A stretch of 64,000 bases of DNA from Vibrio sp. RE86 (GTDB taxonomy: Bacteria; Pseudomonadota; Gammaproteobacteria; Enterobacterales; Vibrionaceae): contig NZ_VTXI01000016.1 in NCBI RefSeq assembly GCF_013114545.1, forward strand, positions 62,001-126,000, read 5' to 3'. The stretch's first letter is position 1, and the number at the start of each line of letters is the position of its first letter. The translations under genes were made by a program, and so were the position numbers. This document shows positions 1-10,666 of this stretch, in pieces. The notes beneath the pieces were generated by a model. The model searched no databases, was not told the DNA's origin, and saw nothing but the letters and a program-made list of their open reading frames with translations.

Positions 1-700
1 TGGTATTGACGATCATTACGCCATCTTTCATTTGATTGAAGGCACTCTCGTCAAGTAAATGGTAGTTCTCTTTGAACATAGGGCAGTGAAGGGTGATGAC
101 ATCACTTTCTTGGAATAATCGCTCTTTACTGCAGTAGGTTGCACCCATTTCAATGGCAGCCTGATTTTCATAAGGGTCGTGGCAGAGAATATTCATGCCA
201 AGTCCTTTAAGGATGCGCATGGTCGCGATACCAATTTTACCCGTACCAATCACACCAACGGTTTTACCATAGAAGTTAAAGCCAACTAAACCTTCAAGGT
301 TAAAGTTGGCGTCTCGAGTTCTCTGATAAGCTTTATGAAAACGGCGGTTCAAACTCATCATTAAGCCCACCGTATGTTCTGCGACAGATTCTGGTGAGTA
401 GGCTGGAACACGCACTACCTGAATGCCGAACTTTTTAGCAGCAACTTGATCAACTCGATCAAATCCAGCGCATCGCATCGCAATAAGTTTCACTCCGTGC
501 TGAGAGAGCGCCTCTAACACTTCTTCACTTAGGTCGTCGTTGACGAAGGCACAAACGACTTGGGAACCATGAGCCATTTTTGCCGTTTTAACACTTAATG
601 GAAACTCGTGAAAATGCAGGTTAAAGCCATGTTGCTGATTGGCTTTGGAAAACGACATCTCGTCGTATGACTTAGAACTGAATACAGCGACATCTATCAT
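1..700 (-). CDS. ldhA: Fermentative D-lactate dehydrogenase (partial, C-terminus cut by window edge)
   Basis: Reading leftwards from the ATG at 700, an open frame of about 233 codons runs off the window. It begins MIDVAVFSSKSYDEMSF, like fermentative NAD-dependent D-lactate dehydrogenases of the 2-hydroxyacid dehydrogenase family (usually about 330 residues). The Rossmann dinucleotide motif GTGKIG and the preceding GKTVGVI are present, as is RCAGFDRVD, which contributes to the substrate site in this family. The protein should reduce pyruvate to D-lactate in the cytoplasm during fermentation. The catalytic Glu/His part lies beyond the window. It is divergent from the acetyltransferase gene at 857. 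No terminator or downstream partner can be judged. Confidence 0.9.
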   Translation of the reverse strand, partial: MIDVAVFSSKSYDEMSFSKANQQHGFNLHFHEFPLSVKTAKMAHGSQVVCAFVNDDLSEEVLEALSQHGVKLIAMRCAGFDRVDQVAAKKFGIQVVRVPAYSPESVAEHTVGLMMSLNRRFHKAYQRTRDANFNLEGLVGFNFYGKTVGVIGTGKIGIATMRILKGLGMNILCHDPYENQAAIEMGATYCSKERLFQESDVITLHCPMFKENYHLLDESAFNQMKDGVMIVNT

Positions 701-856
701 AAAAACCTCTCAAAGATAGGTGGAGAGCAATTGGTCTATTGAATACTGAATTGAAATGAAAATAAACCATGAATTTAATGAGCGTATTAAGGGCCGTTGG
801 AACGACATAAGTGATTGATATATATTCGACATATACACTCTATGGATTGATTACCA

Positions 857-1330
857 ATGTTAAAAATAACTCCCATGACGCCAAGTCACCTTGAGCAGGT
901 TGTTGCGCTGTGTGTTGAACCAGATCAGCTGCCTTATGTCGGTACCGTTGAAGAGGTGTTGCTCAATGCTGACGACAATGTTCATCCTCACCTCGTCATT
1001 GTAGAGGAACAAGTGGTAGGGATATTCCTCATCGATACCTTGTACTCGGCTCACTATCGTTTTGCACATCCAGGAACCTTGGGATTTAGAGCATTTCTTA
1101 TTGATGCTGGTGAACAAGGTAAAGGTTATGGGCGTGACACCATTAAGAATTTGGGAGATTACCTCCGTTGTCATTACCCGGATCATGACGCAATTTATTT
1201 AACTGTGAACTGCAAAAATCTCGCAGCAAAGCAGTGTTACTTAAAATATGGCTTTAAAGATCAGGGAAGGCTCTATCATGGGGGGGCTGCTGGACCACAG
1301 CATATTATGCTAATGGATTACGCCAGTTGA
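857..1330 (+). CDS. GNAT-family N-acetyltransferase
   Basis: 157 residues, a normal length for a single-domain GNAT enzyme. The acetyl-CoA binding motif A is visible as EQGKGYGRD, following a beta-strand-like stretch (LGFRAFLID). Near the C-terminus, NLAAKQCYLKYGFKDQG is the typical alpha4/beta6 region. The sequence resembles spermidine/ribosomal-protein type acetyltransferases, but the substrate cannot be read from the sequence. The start ATG has only a weak ribosome binding site. It is followed by a 193-base gap before the chemoreceptor, and co-transcription is unlikely because the gap holds a palindrome at 1368. Confidence 0.8.
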   Translation: MLKITPMTPSHLEQVVALCVEPDQLPYVGTVEEVLLNADDNVHPHLVIVEEQVVGIFLIDTLYSAHYRFAHPGTLGFRAFLIDAGEQGKGYGRDTIKNLGDYLRCHYPDHDAIYLTVNCKNLAAKQCYLKYGFKDQGRLYHGGAAGPQHIMLMDYAS

Positions 1331-1367
1331 TCGCTATTTCAACCAGTTAAAATTACTGTTCTATCAC

Positions 1368-1383
1368 TACTACTTAAGTAGTA
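1368..1383. promoter_or_regulatory. 16-bp perfect palindrome upstream of chemoreceptor gene
   Basis: The sequence TACTACTTAAGTAGTA is a perfect 16-bp palindrome located 38 bases after the acetyltransferase stop and 140 bases before the chemoreceptor start. Its size and symmetry suit a dimeric repressor or activator site. There is no adjacent T-run, so it does not look like a terminator. The binding protein is unknown. Confidence 0.35.
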
Positions 1384-1523
1384 TTAAATTTCGTCGGGTG
1401 TTATACAAAATATCAATAATCCTGCTACCGTTATAATTTATAAAATCAACTCAATAATCTTGATAAATCAGGTGTTATTGAAGTGGAAATAACAATGACA
1501 GTAAACGGCTAGGAAATACGGAT

Positions 1524-3161
1524 ATGATGATAAAAACGCTCAAAGACGTCTCGATTGCCGCCAGAGCATGGTCAATCTTAGGCTTATTCGCCGTAGGTTT
1601 GTTGGCAAATACTCTGTTAAACATTGATAAGTCTCGCCAACACATGCGAGAAAACTACGAACGCAGCGTCCAATCTATGGTGGAAAGTGCCGTCGGGATT
1701 GCGAAACACTTTCATCAGCAAAGTGAGAGCGGAGCAATGTCTAAAGCGGTCGCTCAAGCCAGAGCCCTAGAAGCTATTACTGCAATGCGCTTTGATGGGG
1801 ATAACTACATCTTTGTTGGCGACAAAGAGGGGGTTCAATTGGCAACAGGGGTGTTGTCATTGCTTGGAAGCAATATTATGGATTTGCAGGACAGCAATGG
1901 GCAGTATTTTGTCAAAGAGTTATATCGAGTCGCAAACAGCGGTGGTGGGTTTGTAAATTATCATTGGGAAAACCCTGATAAAGAAACATTGGATCCAAAA
2001 ACTAGTTACGCTGTCACATATAAGCCGTGGGATTGGATGATAGGCTCTGGCATGAATATGGTCGCGTTACAGGCGATGACGCAGCGATCTGAGCTCACTT
2101 CGCTAACCTACGCGACAGGGATTCTGATCTTGCTCTCAATCGTCGTTGGCTACTTCATCAAGACCATTACATCGCCATTAAAAAGAACACTAAGAGCCAT
2201 GCAAACATTGTCTAAAGGGGAAGGTGATCTTACGCAGAGACTGCCGGAAGAGGGAAGCAAAGAGCTGATCCATCTTGCCCGTTTCTTCAATCAGTTTGTT
2301 GCTTCTATCCAGTCCATTATGATGAACATCAATGATGCAGGCTTGCAAGTCTCTGCTTCAGCGTCGCAGCTGTCCCATTCAGTCCATCACATTGACGACA
2401 GTCTCAACCAGCAGCAAAACGATGTTGATATGCTAGCAACAGCGATGACAGAAATGTTGGCAACCGTAGAGGAGGTGGCAAATCGAACAGCAGAAGCAAA
2501 TGAAGCGAGCAGACATGCTGCCAACGAAACGCAAAAGAGCCATTCGATCATCCAAAACAATGTCGCAGAATCGAATGAACTCGCTGAGCAGCTAAGTGAA
2601 GCTAGGCTGGTGGTTCAAAAGCTGGCGAGCGATGCGAACAACGTTGATACCGTGTTAGAAGTGATACGTGGTGTCGCAGAACAGACTAACTTACTCGCAT
2701 TAAATGCAGCTATCGAAGCGGCAAGAGCAGGTGAGCAGGGGCGTGGGTTTGCAGTTGTGGCGGATGAGGTTCGAACTCTCTCTCAACGCACGCAAGAGTC
2801 GACCCTCGAGATTCAAAGTATTGTTGAACTGCTTCAAACGGGCTCTGCCAATGTTGTCGAGGTGATGACACAGGGGACAGACAGAGCAAGCAGCGCTTCA
2901 TCTCTCTCGAGTCAGGCTGGAGAAACACTCAATGTTATTAACCAAGAGGTCCACAGAATCGAAGAGATGGCTCAACATATTGCTACTGCGGCCGAGCAGC
3001 AAACGGTGACAGTGAATGATATTAATCGAAACGTGGTGAGCTTGAGTGATATGGCGACTTCGGTATCCAGTGAATCTGCCCAAATGGCCAGTTCGGGTAA
3101 AGAGTTAAAGCGTGTGTCTGAGAATCTGATGGAGATGATCAATCGATTCAAACTTGCATGA
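1524..3161 (+). CDS. Methyl-accepting chemotaxis protein with Cache sensor
   Basis: 545 residues. A transmembrane segment at about 15-33 is followed by a periplasmic single-Cache domain (about 40-190; motifs [10 protein letters not shown] and [12 protein letters not shown] typical of sCache_2). A second membrane helix lies at about 195-212, then HAMP (about 213-266) and a cytoplasmic signalling domain. The conserved hairpin tip is present ([19 protein letters not shown], then [15 protein letters not shown]). It should couple a small extracellular ligand, perhaps a carboxylate, to CheA/CheW. The ligand is not predictable here. Two ATGs in tandem (1524, 1527) follow AGGAAATACGGAT; either may be used. 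No C-terminal CheR pentapeptide is seen. Confidence 0.95.
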   Translation: MMIKTLKDVSIAARAWSILGLFAVGLLANTLLNIDKSRQHMRENYERSVQSMVESAVGIAKHFHQQSESGAMSKAVAQARALEAITAMRFDGDNYIFVGDKEGVQLATGVLSLLGSNIMDLQDSNGQYFVKELYRVANSGGGFVNYHWENPDKETLDPKTSYAVTYKPWDWMIGSGMNMVALQAMTQRSELTSLTYATGILILLSIVVGYFIKTITSPLKRTLRAMQTLSKGEGDLTQRLPEEGSKELIHLARFFNQFVASIQSIMMNINDAGLQVSASASQLSHSVHHIDDSLNQQQNDVDMLATAMTEMLATVEEVANRTAEANEASRHAANETQKSHSIIQNNVAESNELAEQLSEARLVVQKLASDANNVDTVLEVIRGVAEQTNLLALNAAIEAARAGEQGRGFAVVADEVRTLSQRTQESTLEIQSIVELLQTGSANVVEVMTQGTDRASSASSLSSQAGETLNVINQEVHRIEEMAQHIATAAEQQTVTVNDINRNVVSLSDMATSVSSESAQMASSGKELKRVSENLMEMINRFKLA

Positions 3162-3241
3162 TGGGTATAGCGTAAATCCGATTGGCACCAATAGGATTGC
3201 TAGTGTTAGAATCGCGGCAAACTTCAAAGTACTAGCAATCT

Positions 3242-3760
3242 ATGAGACACCTAAAAACGACAGTTCACCCAGATATCGATCACTTAGACGATAAGCTTAT
3301 TTTCAAACGTAATGCAGCTCGCGCTATTGTGATTGATGGTGAAGATATCTTACTACTCTATACAGAGCGTTATCACGATTACACCATCCCTGGTGGCGGT
3401 CTAGATGAAGGCGAAGATATCATCGCAGGAATGGTAAGAGAGCTTGAAGAGGAAACTGGCGCTCAGAATATCCATAACATCAAACCGTTCGGCATCTTTG
3501 AAGAGTTTCGCCCTTGGTACAAGGACAACGCGGACGTGATGCACATGATATCGTACTGCTACACTTGTAAAATCGATCGAGAGCTAGGTGAAACCAACTA
3601 CGAGGATTACGAAATTAAAAATGGGATGAAAGCCGTTTGGATGAATATCCATGATGCGATTGCTCATAATGAGAAGACGATGGCTGAAAGTGACAAGAAA
3701 GGGATGAGCATAGAACGCGAAACCTACCTTTTACACTTGATCGCAAAAGAGATGCTCTAG
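3242..3760 (+). CDS. NUDIX hydrolase
   Basis: 172 residues with a complete Nudix box at residues about 52-74 (GGLDEGE, seven residues, then RELEEETGA), matching the GX5EX7REUXEEXGU pattern that binds the catalytic metal. It should hydrolyse a nucleoside diphosphate linked to another moiety; the substrate is not identifiable. The start has little ribosome-binding complementarity, so the N-terminus is the least certain part. It converges on the globin/GGDEF gene, sharing the hairpin at 3765-3792. Confidence 0.9.
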   Translation: MRHLKTTVHPDIDHLDDKLIFKRNAARAIVIDGEDILLLYTERYHDYTIPGGGLDEGEDIIAGMVRELEEETGAQNIHNIKPFGIFEEFRPWYKDNADVMHMISYCYTCKIDRELGETNYEDYEIKNGMKAVWMNIHDAIAHNEKTMAESDKKGMSIERETYLLHLIAKEML

Positions 3761-3764
3761 ATTT

Positions 3765-3792
3765 AAAAAGCCAGTGCAATGCTGGCTTTTTT
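3765..3792. terminator. Bidirectional rho-independent terminator
   Basis: AAAAAGCCAG, a seven-base loop, then CTGGCTTTTTT. It has A-runs and T-runs on both sides and sits between two convergent genes, so it can end both the Nudix gene and the globin/GGDEF gene. Confidence 0.85.
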
Positions 3793-3799
3793 GATTCAT

Positions 3800-4831
3800 T
3801 TATTTAATTAAACGGACTACGTTGTTGGACTGAGGAAAGTGAATACTAAATTCGTGTTTGTCTGTCACTTTAGAACGATCACGCGCAAATTCGAGATGTT
3901 CATGAGCAAGAGTAAGAAGTTGTTCTAATGGCGTATTCAGCGAAGGATCAAACGACGCACCGCCAAAGCGTAATGTGATTGGAAGGTCACTATTGCGCTC
4001 GAAGTTCTCAATTAATCTCTCACAAATCAGCCGGCCATCTTTATTACTTGTGTCAGGCATGATCAGGAAGAAGGTGTCATTTTCGCCACGAGCAATGACA
4101 TCTGTCTTTCGGATGAAGTCTTGTGTTAAGGATGCAAAAGACTGCAACACTTGATTCCCAGCTTCATAACCATGCAACTTATTCAGTTGTGCCATATCTT
4201 TGATATTCACTTCCAAAAGCAGCGCTGGTGACTTAGTTCTTTGACAATGGGCGATGATACGGTCCACTTCATTGATGAACGTATTATATGTGTAAAGGTC
4301 AGTTAGACTGTCTTTTATTTCCATCAAAGAGGCATAGCGTTTGACATCTTCAAGCTCTTTATGGTGCAGGCATTCAAGGATCAGCATCATGTCTAATTGA
4401 AGTCTACGTGTTAGCAAATCGATCGCCTTATCACAACTGACGCTTTCGCTATATAAATTCATGAGCAGTCGTTTGTACTCGAAAGCAATGATCGAGTACA
4501 GGTTGAGATTGACGCCGTGATTTGCAAGCTTTAATGCATGCTTAGAAATGTTATCGATGTAGTCTTGATTCAACTCTTTGTTGAATAGGATGTCCAAATA
4601 CTGATCCATTGTTTGGTGGATCGCAAAATGACCCAGAACCAAGCTGAGAGTTTCGTTGTTTTGGAAATGTTTAAGTAGTGCCGGATAGATTGAGGCGTTT
4701 ATTCGCTTTAGGTCGTCAGAGCATAGTTTTGACTTCCAATCATGGCATGTATCAGGGCAGAGGCTTAGCATCTCTAAGCGTTCGTTGAGTTCAATTTGGC
4801 CAAACTCGAATAAGCCGTTTGATTGAATCAT
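3800..4831 (-). CDS. Globin-coupled sensor with degenerate GGDEF domain
   Basis: 343 residues. The N-terminal half (about 1-160) aligns by eye with the protoglobin sensor of E. coli DosC: the segment around DYIDNISKHALKLANHGVNL matches the region carrying the proximal heme histidine, and the His in ANHGV is at the equivalent place. The C-terminal half is a GGDEF fold, but the signature is GENDT (residues 249-253) instead of GGDEF. The metal-binding Asp pair seen in active cyclases (DxDxFK) is also altered to VNIKDM. It probably cannot make c-di-GMP and may act as a heme/oxygen-responsive adaptor. Heme binding is inferred. Single gene, divergent from yejA. Confidence 0.8.
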   Translation of the reverse strand: MIQSNGLFEFGQIELNERLEMLSLCPDTCHDWKSKLCSDDLKRINASIYPALLKHFQNNETLSLVLGHFAIHQTMDQYLDILFNKELNQDYIDNISKHALKLANHGVNLNLYSIIAFEYKRLLMNLYSESVSCDKAIDLLTRRLQLDMMLILECLHHKELEDVKRYASLMEIKDSLTDLYTYNTFINEVDRIIAHCQRTKSPALLLEVNIKDMAQLNKLHGYEAGNQVLQSFASLTQDFIRKTDVIARGENDTFFLIMPDTSNKDGRLICERLIENFERNSDLPITLRFGGASFDPSLNTPLEQLLTLAHEHLEFARDRSKVTDKHEFSIHFPQSNNVVRLIK

Positions 4832-5047
4832 ATCAATATCCGTTTGATGACGTTATTTCTCAGCATACTATACTGTTAATTGATTGTAAAATTGGTCGTG
4901 AAAGCTAGAGGATGAGAGATTGCGTAATGGGGATGTTAGAATAATAGAATCCCACCTGTACTTATACAAGTATTTGAATTAATAATATATTGTTAGAAGA
5001 CAACGAAAAACGGTCTTAGATTAGTAAAGAAGCTGAGGGAGCAGAGT

Positions 5048-6868
5048 ATGAAAGTGTGGCCAGGAATTACGATCGGAAGCGTTCTCGCTACCTGCGTGAC
5101 TTTTAATGTGCATGCAGAAGTTATAGAGACAACTTCGCTAGTAGGATTCGGCGAAGCCAAGTATGCGGAAGATTTTTCCCACTTTGATTACGTTAATCCT
5201 GATGCACCTAAGTACGGCAAGGTAACATATGGGCGTGTCGGCACTTACGATAACTTTAACCGTTTTGCTTCCCGTGGTGTCGCTGCAGCAGCGACCGGCG
5301 AAATCTATGACACTTTGATGTTCTCTCCAAGCGACGAGATTGACGCTTACTATCCGCTTATAGCGCAGCGAGTTCGCTATTCTGATGATTTTTCATGGTT
5401 AGAGTTAGATATTAATCCTAAGGCACGTTTCCATGATGGCGCGCCAATCACAGCACATGATGTTGCGTTCACTTTCGACAAATTCATGAAAGAAGGGGTG
5501 CCTCAGTACCGAGTCTACTATCAAGACATCAAGGCGGTCATTGCCAAAGATGATTTAACAGTTCGTATCGAAATGGATAAGCCGAATAGAGAGAAGATGT
5601 TCAGCTTCGCTCAAGGGACCCGTGTACTTCCAAAGCACTTCTGGCAAGATAAAAGCTTATCAGAGCCATTGTCTACGCCACCTATCGGCAGTTCGGCTTA
5701 CAAAATCACCGACTTTAAACCAGGACAAAGTGTCACATACAGCTTGGTGGATGATTACTGGGCGTCAGAGCTACCGGTTAACGTCGGTCGCCAGAACTTC
5801 CAACAAGTTCAGTACGACTATTATCGTGATGACACAGTTATGCTTGAAGCTTTTAAAGCGGGTGAGTTTGATTTCCGCTTAGAGAGTTCCGCTAAGTTCT
5901 GGGCAAATTCCTACACAGGCGTGAACTTCGATAAAGGCTATATAGCAAAGCAAGAAATCCCTCATGAAAAGCCTGAAAACACGCAAGCTTTTGTCTTTAA
6001 TACCAAACGACCTGTTTTCAATGATCCTCGTTTACGTGAAGCACTGACCTATGCGATGGACTTCGAGTGGATGAACAAGAATATGTTCTACGGTCAGTAC
6101 AATCGCACGCGGAGCTACTTCCAGAATACTGATTATGAAGCCAAGGGAACGCCTTCGGCGGATGAGCAAAAAGTTCTTGAGCCGTTTAAAGAGCAGCTAC
6201 CTCCACGCCTTTATACCGATGAATTCCAACCTCCTGTGACCGATGGTTCTGGTCGTATTCGTAGTCAAATGCGTATTGCTTTCAAATTGCTTAAAGAAGC
6301 AGGGTGGGAGATAAACAACAAAGTTATGACGAACAAGGCAACGGGAGAGCAATTGGCGTTTGAGCTTTTGATCTATAGCCCGACCACCGAGCGAATCGCA
6401 ATCCCAGTACAGAAAAACCTGAAGCGTATGGGTATTGAGATGAAGATTCGCAGCATCGACACAACTCAGTACATCAAGCGTTTAAGAGATCGCGATTTTG
6501 ATATGGTTTCTTCTGCCTACAGTGCAAACCCTTACCCAAGCCCGAACTTAATGATCGCGTGGAACTCTAACTACCTAGACTCGACGTATAACACGGCGGG
6601 TGTGACTGATCCGGTGGTTGATTTCTTGACGATGGAAATCTCCCAAAAACAACAAGACCCTCAAGCATTGCTAACCCTTGGTCGTGCGCTTGACCGTGTC
6701 TTGCAATGGAATTTCTATATTATTCCTCAGTGGTATGTTGGTGAATACCGAGTCGCAATGTGGGACAAATTTGAGCGTCCTGAGGTTATGCCTAAGTACG
6801 ATTTAGGTCTTGATACATGGTGGATATCTAAGGAAAAAGCACAGGCTCTTCCTGAGAAACGTCGTTAA
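5048..6868 (+). CDS. yejA: Peptide ABC transporter, periplasmic binding protein YejA
   Basis: 606 residues, close to E. coli YejA. A signal peptide (about 1-24, cleavage after NVHA) precedes a family 5 extracellular solute-binding fold (region with [20 protein letters not shown] and [18 protein letters not shown] motifs). It delivers oligopeptides to YejBE; in E. coli this importer also takes up microcin C. A strong Shine-Dalgarno (GAGGGAG) precedes the ATG. yejB follows after 11 bases, showing a four-gene operon in the standard A-B-E-F order. Confidence 0.93.
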   Translation: MKVWPGITIGSVLATCVTFNVHAEVIETTSLVGFGEAKYAEDFSHFDYVNPDAPKYGKVTYGRVGTYDNFNRFASRGVAAAATGEIYDTLMFSPSDEIDAYYPLIAQRVRYSDDFSWLELDINPKARFHDGAPITAHDVAFTFDKFMKEGVPQYRVYYQDIKAVIAKDDLTVRIEMDKPNREKMFSFAQGTRVLPKHFWQDKSLSEPLSTPPIGSSAYKITDFKPGQSVTYSLVDDYWASELPVNVGRQNFQQVQYDYYRDDTVMLEAFKAGEFDFRLESSAKFWANSYTGVNFDKGYIAKQEIPHEKPENTQAFVFNTKRPVFNDPRLREALTYAMDFEWMNKNMFYGQYNRTRSYFQNTDYEAKGTPSADEQKVLEPFKEQLPPRLYTDEFQPPVTDGSGRIRSQMRIAFKLLKEAGWEINNKVMTNKATGEQLAFELLIYSPTTERIAIPVQKNLKRMGIEMKIRSIDTTQYIKRLRDRDFDMVSSAYSANPYPSPNLMIAWNSNYLDSTYNTAGVTDPVVDFLTMEISQKQQDPQALLTLGRALDRVLQWNFYIIPQWYVGEYRVAMWDKFERPEVMPKYDLGLDTWWISKEKAQALPEKRR

Positions 6869-6879
6869 AAGGGATTTCA

Positions 6880-7968
6880 ATGGCTGCGTATATTTTTCGG
6901 CGTTTGCTGCTGGTGATTCCCACCTTGTGGGCCATCATCACAATCAACTTTTTCATTATTCAAATTGCCCCAGGTGGCCCTGTAGAGCAAGCCATTGCTC
7001 AATTAGAAGGTCACTCTTCCGGCATTATGGAACGCTTTGCAGGTGGCGGTAGCGAGGTTGATTTAAGTTCTAGCACTGAAGCTGATGCATCAGGGTACAA
7101 AGGCTCTCGAGGTCTTGACCCTGAAGTCGTAGAAGCGATCAAAAAGCAGTTTGGTTTCGATAAGCCTTTGCATGAGCGCTACTTTGAAATGCTGAAGAAC
7201 TACGCCACCTTTAACTTTGGAGAAAGTTTGTTTAAGGGGGGCGATGTGATTGATCTTATCGTCGAACGGCTTCCTGTCTCTATATCGCTTGGCTTGTGGA
7301 GTACGTTGATCATCTATTTGATCTCCATACCACTGGGAATCCTTAAAGCCATCCATCACGGCAGTCGCTTTGATATTTGGTCAAGTGCTGTCGTAATCGT
7401 CGGTTATGCCATTCCTGGTTTCTTGTTCGCCATTATTCTGATTATCTTGTTCGCAAGTGGTAACTACTTTAGTTGGTTCCCATTACGTGGTTTATTTTCC
7501 AGTAACTTCGACCAACTGACTTGGTATCAGCAAATCGCTGATTACTTTTGGCATCTTGCGTTACCGATTTTCGCAATGGTAATCGGCGGCTTTGCGACGT
7601 TAAGTATGCTAACCAAAAACTCTTTTCTTGATGAGATCAACAAACAGTATGTGGTGACCGCAAGAGCGAAGGGCCTTGATGAGCGTGATATTCTTTATAA
7701 GCATGTTTTTCGTAACGCGATGCTAATCATCATTGCTGGCTTTCCTGCGGCCTTTATTAGCATCTTCTTTACGGGGTCAATGCTCATTGAAGTGATGTTC
7801 TCGCTTGAAGGTATTGGTTTACTTGGGTTTGAATCGACGATTCAACGTGATTACCCAGTGGTATTTAGCTCTTTATACATCATGACGCTACTTGGACTGA
7901 TTTTGAGCATTATTTCCGATCTTACTTACACGTGGGTCGATCCAAGAATTGATTTTGAGGCCCGTTAA
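6880..7968 (+). CDS. yejB: Peptide ABC transporter permease YejB
   Basis: 362 residues, close to the E. coli length. It starts [17 protein letters not shown], the first membrane helix of DppB/OppB-type permeases. A large periplasmic loop follows, then the permease core with the EAA-like coupling segment ([22 protein letters not shown]). About six transmembrane helices. It forms the membrane channel with YejE. The start is preceded by AAAAGGG. The gene ends one base before the yejE start region, consistent with translational coupling. Confidence 0.93.
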   Translation: MAAYIFRRLLLVIPTLWAIITINFFIIQIAPGGPVEQAIAQLEGHSSGIMERFAGGGSEVDLSSSTEADASGYKGSRGLDPEVVEAIKKQFGFDKPLHERYFEMLKNYATFNFGESLFKGGDVIDLIVERLPVSISLGLWSTLIIYLISIPLGILKAIHHGSRFDIWSSAVVIVGYAIPGFLFAIILIILFASGNYFSWFPLRGLFSSNFDQLTWYQQIADYFWHLALPIFAMVIGGFATLSMLTKNSFLDEINKQYVVTARAKGLDERDILYKHVFRNAMLIIIAGFPAAFISIFFTGSMLIEVMFSLEGIGLLGFESTIQRDYPVVFSSLYIMTLLGLILSIISDLTYTWVDPRIDFEAR

Positions 7969-7971
7969 TTG

Positions 7972-9009
7972 ATGGCGAAGAGTAAAGCGCGTAATCCGCT
8001 CAATGAAGCAAGGTGGTTGAGGTTTAAAGCCAACAAACGAGGCTTTTGGTCTTTGTGGATTTTTACCATTTTGTTTGGGATCAGCCTGTTTGCTGAACTG
8101 ATTGCTAATGATAAGCCATTACTGATTGAATACGACAGTGGTTGGTACTTTCCTATTGTAAATCAATATGCGGAAACAGAGTTTGGCGGCGAGTTTGAGA
8201 CGGAGGCCGATTATACCGATCCTTACGTGATTGAACTTATTGAAGAGCAGGGCTATATCATTTGGCCACTGATTCGATTTAGTTACAACACTATCAACTT
8301 TGATATCACTGGCGCGGTGCCGTCAGCACCTGATACCGTCAACTGGTTAGGTACTGATGACAAAGGGCGTGATGTCCTTGCTCGGATCATCTATGGCTTT
8401 CGTATTTCTGTCCTATTTGGCTTTGTGCTGACGATAGTATCGAGTGTAATCGGTGTGGCCGTTGGGGCGTCGCAAGGTTACTACGGCGGTTGGTTAGATC
8501 TATTTGGTCAGCGCTTTATTGAAGTTTGGTCTGGCATGCCAACGCTTTTCTTATTGATCATCCTGTCTAGTTTTGTTGAGCCTAACTTTTGGTGGCTTCT
8601 CGGAATCATGGTCGCATTCAGTTGGATGAGCCTAGTCGGTATTGTCCGAGCTGAGTTTTTGCGCTGTAGGAATTTCGATTATGTAACGGCTGCTCAAGCG
8701 ATGGGCGTTTCGGATAAACGCATTATGCTGCGTCATATGTTACCCAACGCGATGGTGGCTTCTTTAACCATGATGCCTTTCATTCTCTCTGGTTCGGTAA
8801 CGACATTAACCTCCTTAGACTTTTTGGGCTTTGGTTTGCCCGCAGGGTCGCCATCACTTGGTGAACTCCTTGCTCAGGGAAAAGCTAACTTACAAGCGCC
8901 TTGGCTTGGTTTTTCTGCGTTTTTTGTTCTCTCTGTCATGCTCACTCTACTGGTATTTATTGGTGAAGCGGTACGTGACGCCTTCGACCCACACCATCAA
9001 GGAAGATAA
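7972..9009 (+). CDS. yejE: Peptide ABC transporter permease YejE
   Basis: 345 residues, DppC/OppC-type permease with an N-terminal helix (about 25-45), a long periplasmic region rich in acidic residues, and a permease core including the EAA loop (VTAAQAMGVSDKRIMLRHMLPNA). The ATG at 7972 is chosen over the in-frame TTG at 7969 because it is the stronger initiator and follows the yejB stop by three bases. It pairs with YejB to form the channel. yejF starts two bases after its stop. Confidence 0.92.
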   Translation: MAKSKARNPLNEARWLRFKANKRGFWSLWIFTILFGISLFAELIANDKPLLIEYDSGWYFPIVNQYAETEFGGEFETEADYTDPYVIELIEEQGYIIWPLIRFSYNTINFDITGAVPSAPDTVNWLGTDDKGRDVLARIIYGFRISVLFGFVLTIVSSVIGVAVGASQGYYGGWLDLFGQRFIEVWSGMPTLFLLIILSSFVEPNFWWLLGIMVAFSWMSLVGIVRAEFLRCRNFDYVTAAQAMGVSDKRIMLRHMLPNAMVASLTMMPFILSGSVTTLTSLDFLGFGLPAGSPSLGELLAQGKANLQAPWLGFSAFFVLSVMLTLLVFIGEAVRDAFDPHHQGR

Positions 9010-9011
9010 TC

Positions 9012-10604
9012 ATGTCAAAAACTGTGTTAACGATTGATGGATTATCCGTTGGATTTGGTCGAAGTAACGAAGTAGAACAGGTGACTGAACGGGTCTCTCT
9101 CTCTATTCGGCAGGGTGAGACATTAGCTCTAGTCGGTGAAAGTGGGTCGGGGAAGTCAGTAACGGCCAACTCTGTTTTAAAGCTGTTACCTAAAGGCTCG
9201 TCACACTACCTTGAAGGTACGATTAACTTTGACGGGGTAGACATATTAAGTTGTTCTGAGCGTCAATTAAGAGGGATTCGTGGCGGCCGCATAGGTATGA
9301 TTTTTCAAGAGCCAATGGTATCGCTTAACCCGCTCCATAAGATCGGAAAACAATTGGTTGAAACGCTGGCTATCCATAGAGGAATGCGTCAGAAAGCAGC
9401 GGAAGCGTTGGCAGTAGAGTGGTTAGGTAAGGTAGGAATCAGAAACCCTGAGCAAAAGGTGACGGCATACCCTCACGAGCTTTCAGGCGGAGAACGTCAA
9501 CGGGTGATGATTGCTATGGCACTGATTAATGAACCCGAATTACTTATCGCAGATGAACCAACAACGGCGCTGGATGTTTCTGTCCAAGCCCAGATTCTTG
9601 ATTTGTTGAAAGAGTTACAACAAGAGATGGGGATGGCGATGTTGTTCATCACCCATGACTTGAGCATTGTGAGACGAATCGCTGATCGCGTCTCGGTGAT
9701 GCAAAACGGAAAGCTGATTGAAACAGGTGAGTGCCAACAAGTATTCTCTGCCCCTTCACATCCTTACACGAAGCAGTTGATTAACTCTGACCCTCGAGGT
9801 GAACCTGTACCAGTGAGTTCCAACGCGTCGACTTTACTGAACGTCAACCATCTCAGGGTTTGGTTTCCCATCACTGGGGGTATCTTTAAGCGTGTGGTCT
9901 CGCATGTTAAAGCGGTGACAGACATGCAGTTTTCTCTTCAGCAAGGCCATTCAATAGGTCTGGTCGGCGAGAGCGGTTCAGGGAAATCGACGACGGGTAT
10001 GGCAATTCTCAGACTGTTAACGTCAGAAGGGTCTATCTCTTATGAAGATGTTGAGCTTCAAGGGCTCGACAGAAAAGCAATGCTGCCTTATCGCAGTAAA
10101 ATGCAGGTTGTTTTTCAAGACCCTTTTTCCGCCTTGAACCCAAGAATGTCAGTTGCTCAAGTCATTGGTGAAGGGCTTCGAGTCCATCAAGAGCTTGATG
10201 ATGTAGAGATTGACCAACGTATTTGCAGCGTCATGAAGGAAGTCGATTTAGATCCTGAAACTAGGCATCGATACCCCAATGAGTTTTCAGGTGGTCAGCG
10301 CCAAAGAATTGCGATTGCACGCGCGCTCATTTTGAAACCTGAGTTCATTTTGCTTGATGAGCCAACATCTTCACTAGACAGAACAGTGCAAGCGCAGGTC
10401 TTAGATCTTCTCAAGTCGCTTCAAGAGAAATACAAGTTAACCTATCTGTTTATCAGCCATGACCTGAGTGTCGTTAAATCGCTGTGTCATTACACGATTG
10501 TGATGAAGCAGGGAAAGATTGTTGAACAAGGTGATACTCACACCCTGTTTAGCATGCCAGAGCATCCATATACTAAGCAATTGGTCGATTTGTCGATGAA
10601 TTAG
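9012..10604 (+). CDS. yejF: Peptide ABC transporter, fused dual ATPase YejF
   Basis: 530 residues with two complete ABC ATPase modules in tandem. Module 1 has Walker A GESGSGKS (about 43-50), signature LSGGERQR and Walker B LLIADEPT. Module 2 (from about 275) has Walker A GESGSGKST, signature FSGGQRQR and Walker B ILLDEPT. Each is followed by an H-loop (THD, SHD). The fused double ATPase is the hallmark of the Yej system, energising YejBE. It is the last gene of the operon, ended by the strong hairpin at 10611-10649. Confidence 0.94.
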   Translation: MSKTVLTIDGLSVGFGRSNEVEQVTERVSLSIRQGETLALVGESGSGKSVTANSVLKLLPKGSSHYLEGTINFDGVDILSCSERQLRGIRGGRIGMIFQEPMVSLNPLHKIGKQLVETLAIHRGMRQKAAEALAVEWLGKVGIRNPEQKVTAYPHELSGGERQRVMIAMALINEPELLIADEPTTALDVSVQAQILDLLKELQQEMGMAMLFITHDLSIVRRIADRVSVMQNGKLIETGECQQVFSAPSHPYTKQLINSDPRGEPVPVSSNASTLLNVNHLRVWFPITGGIFKRVVSHVKAVTDMQFSLQQGHSIGLVGESGSGKSTTGMAILRLLTSEGSISYEDVELQGLDRKAMLPYRSKMQVVFQDPFSALNPRMSVAQVIGEGLRVHQELDDVEIDQRICSVMKEVDLDPETRHRYPNEFSGGQRQRIAIARALILKPEFILLDEPTSSLDRTVQAQVLDLLKSLQEKYKLTYLFISHDLSVVKSLCHYTIVMKQGKIVEQGDTHTLFSMPEHPYTKQLVDLSMN

Positions 10605-10610
10605 GTTAAT

Positions 10611-10649
10611 AAAAAAGCCCCAGAACATTGAATGCTCTGGGGCTTTTTT
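10611..10649. terminator. Bidirectional rho-independent terminator
   Basis: AAAAAAGCCCCAGA pairs with TCTGGGGCTTTTTT around a short loop. This strong GC stem with A/T runs on both sides lies between the convergent yejF and YgjV-like genes. Confidence 0.9.
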
Positions 10650-10666
10650 GGATTCAGAACTTTGGT

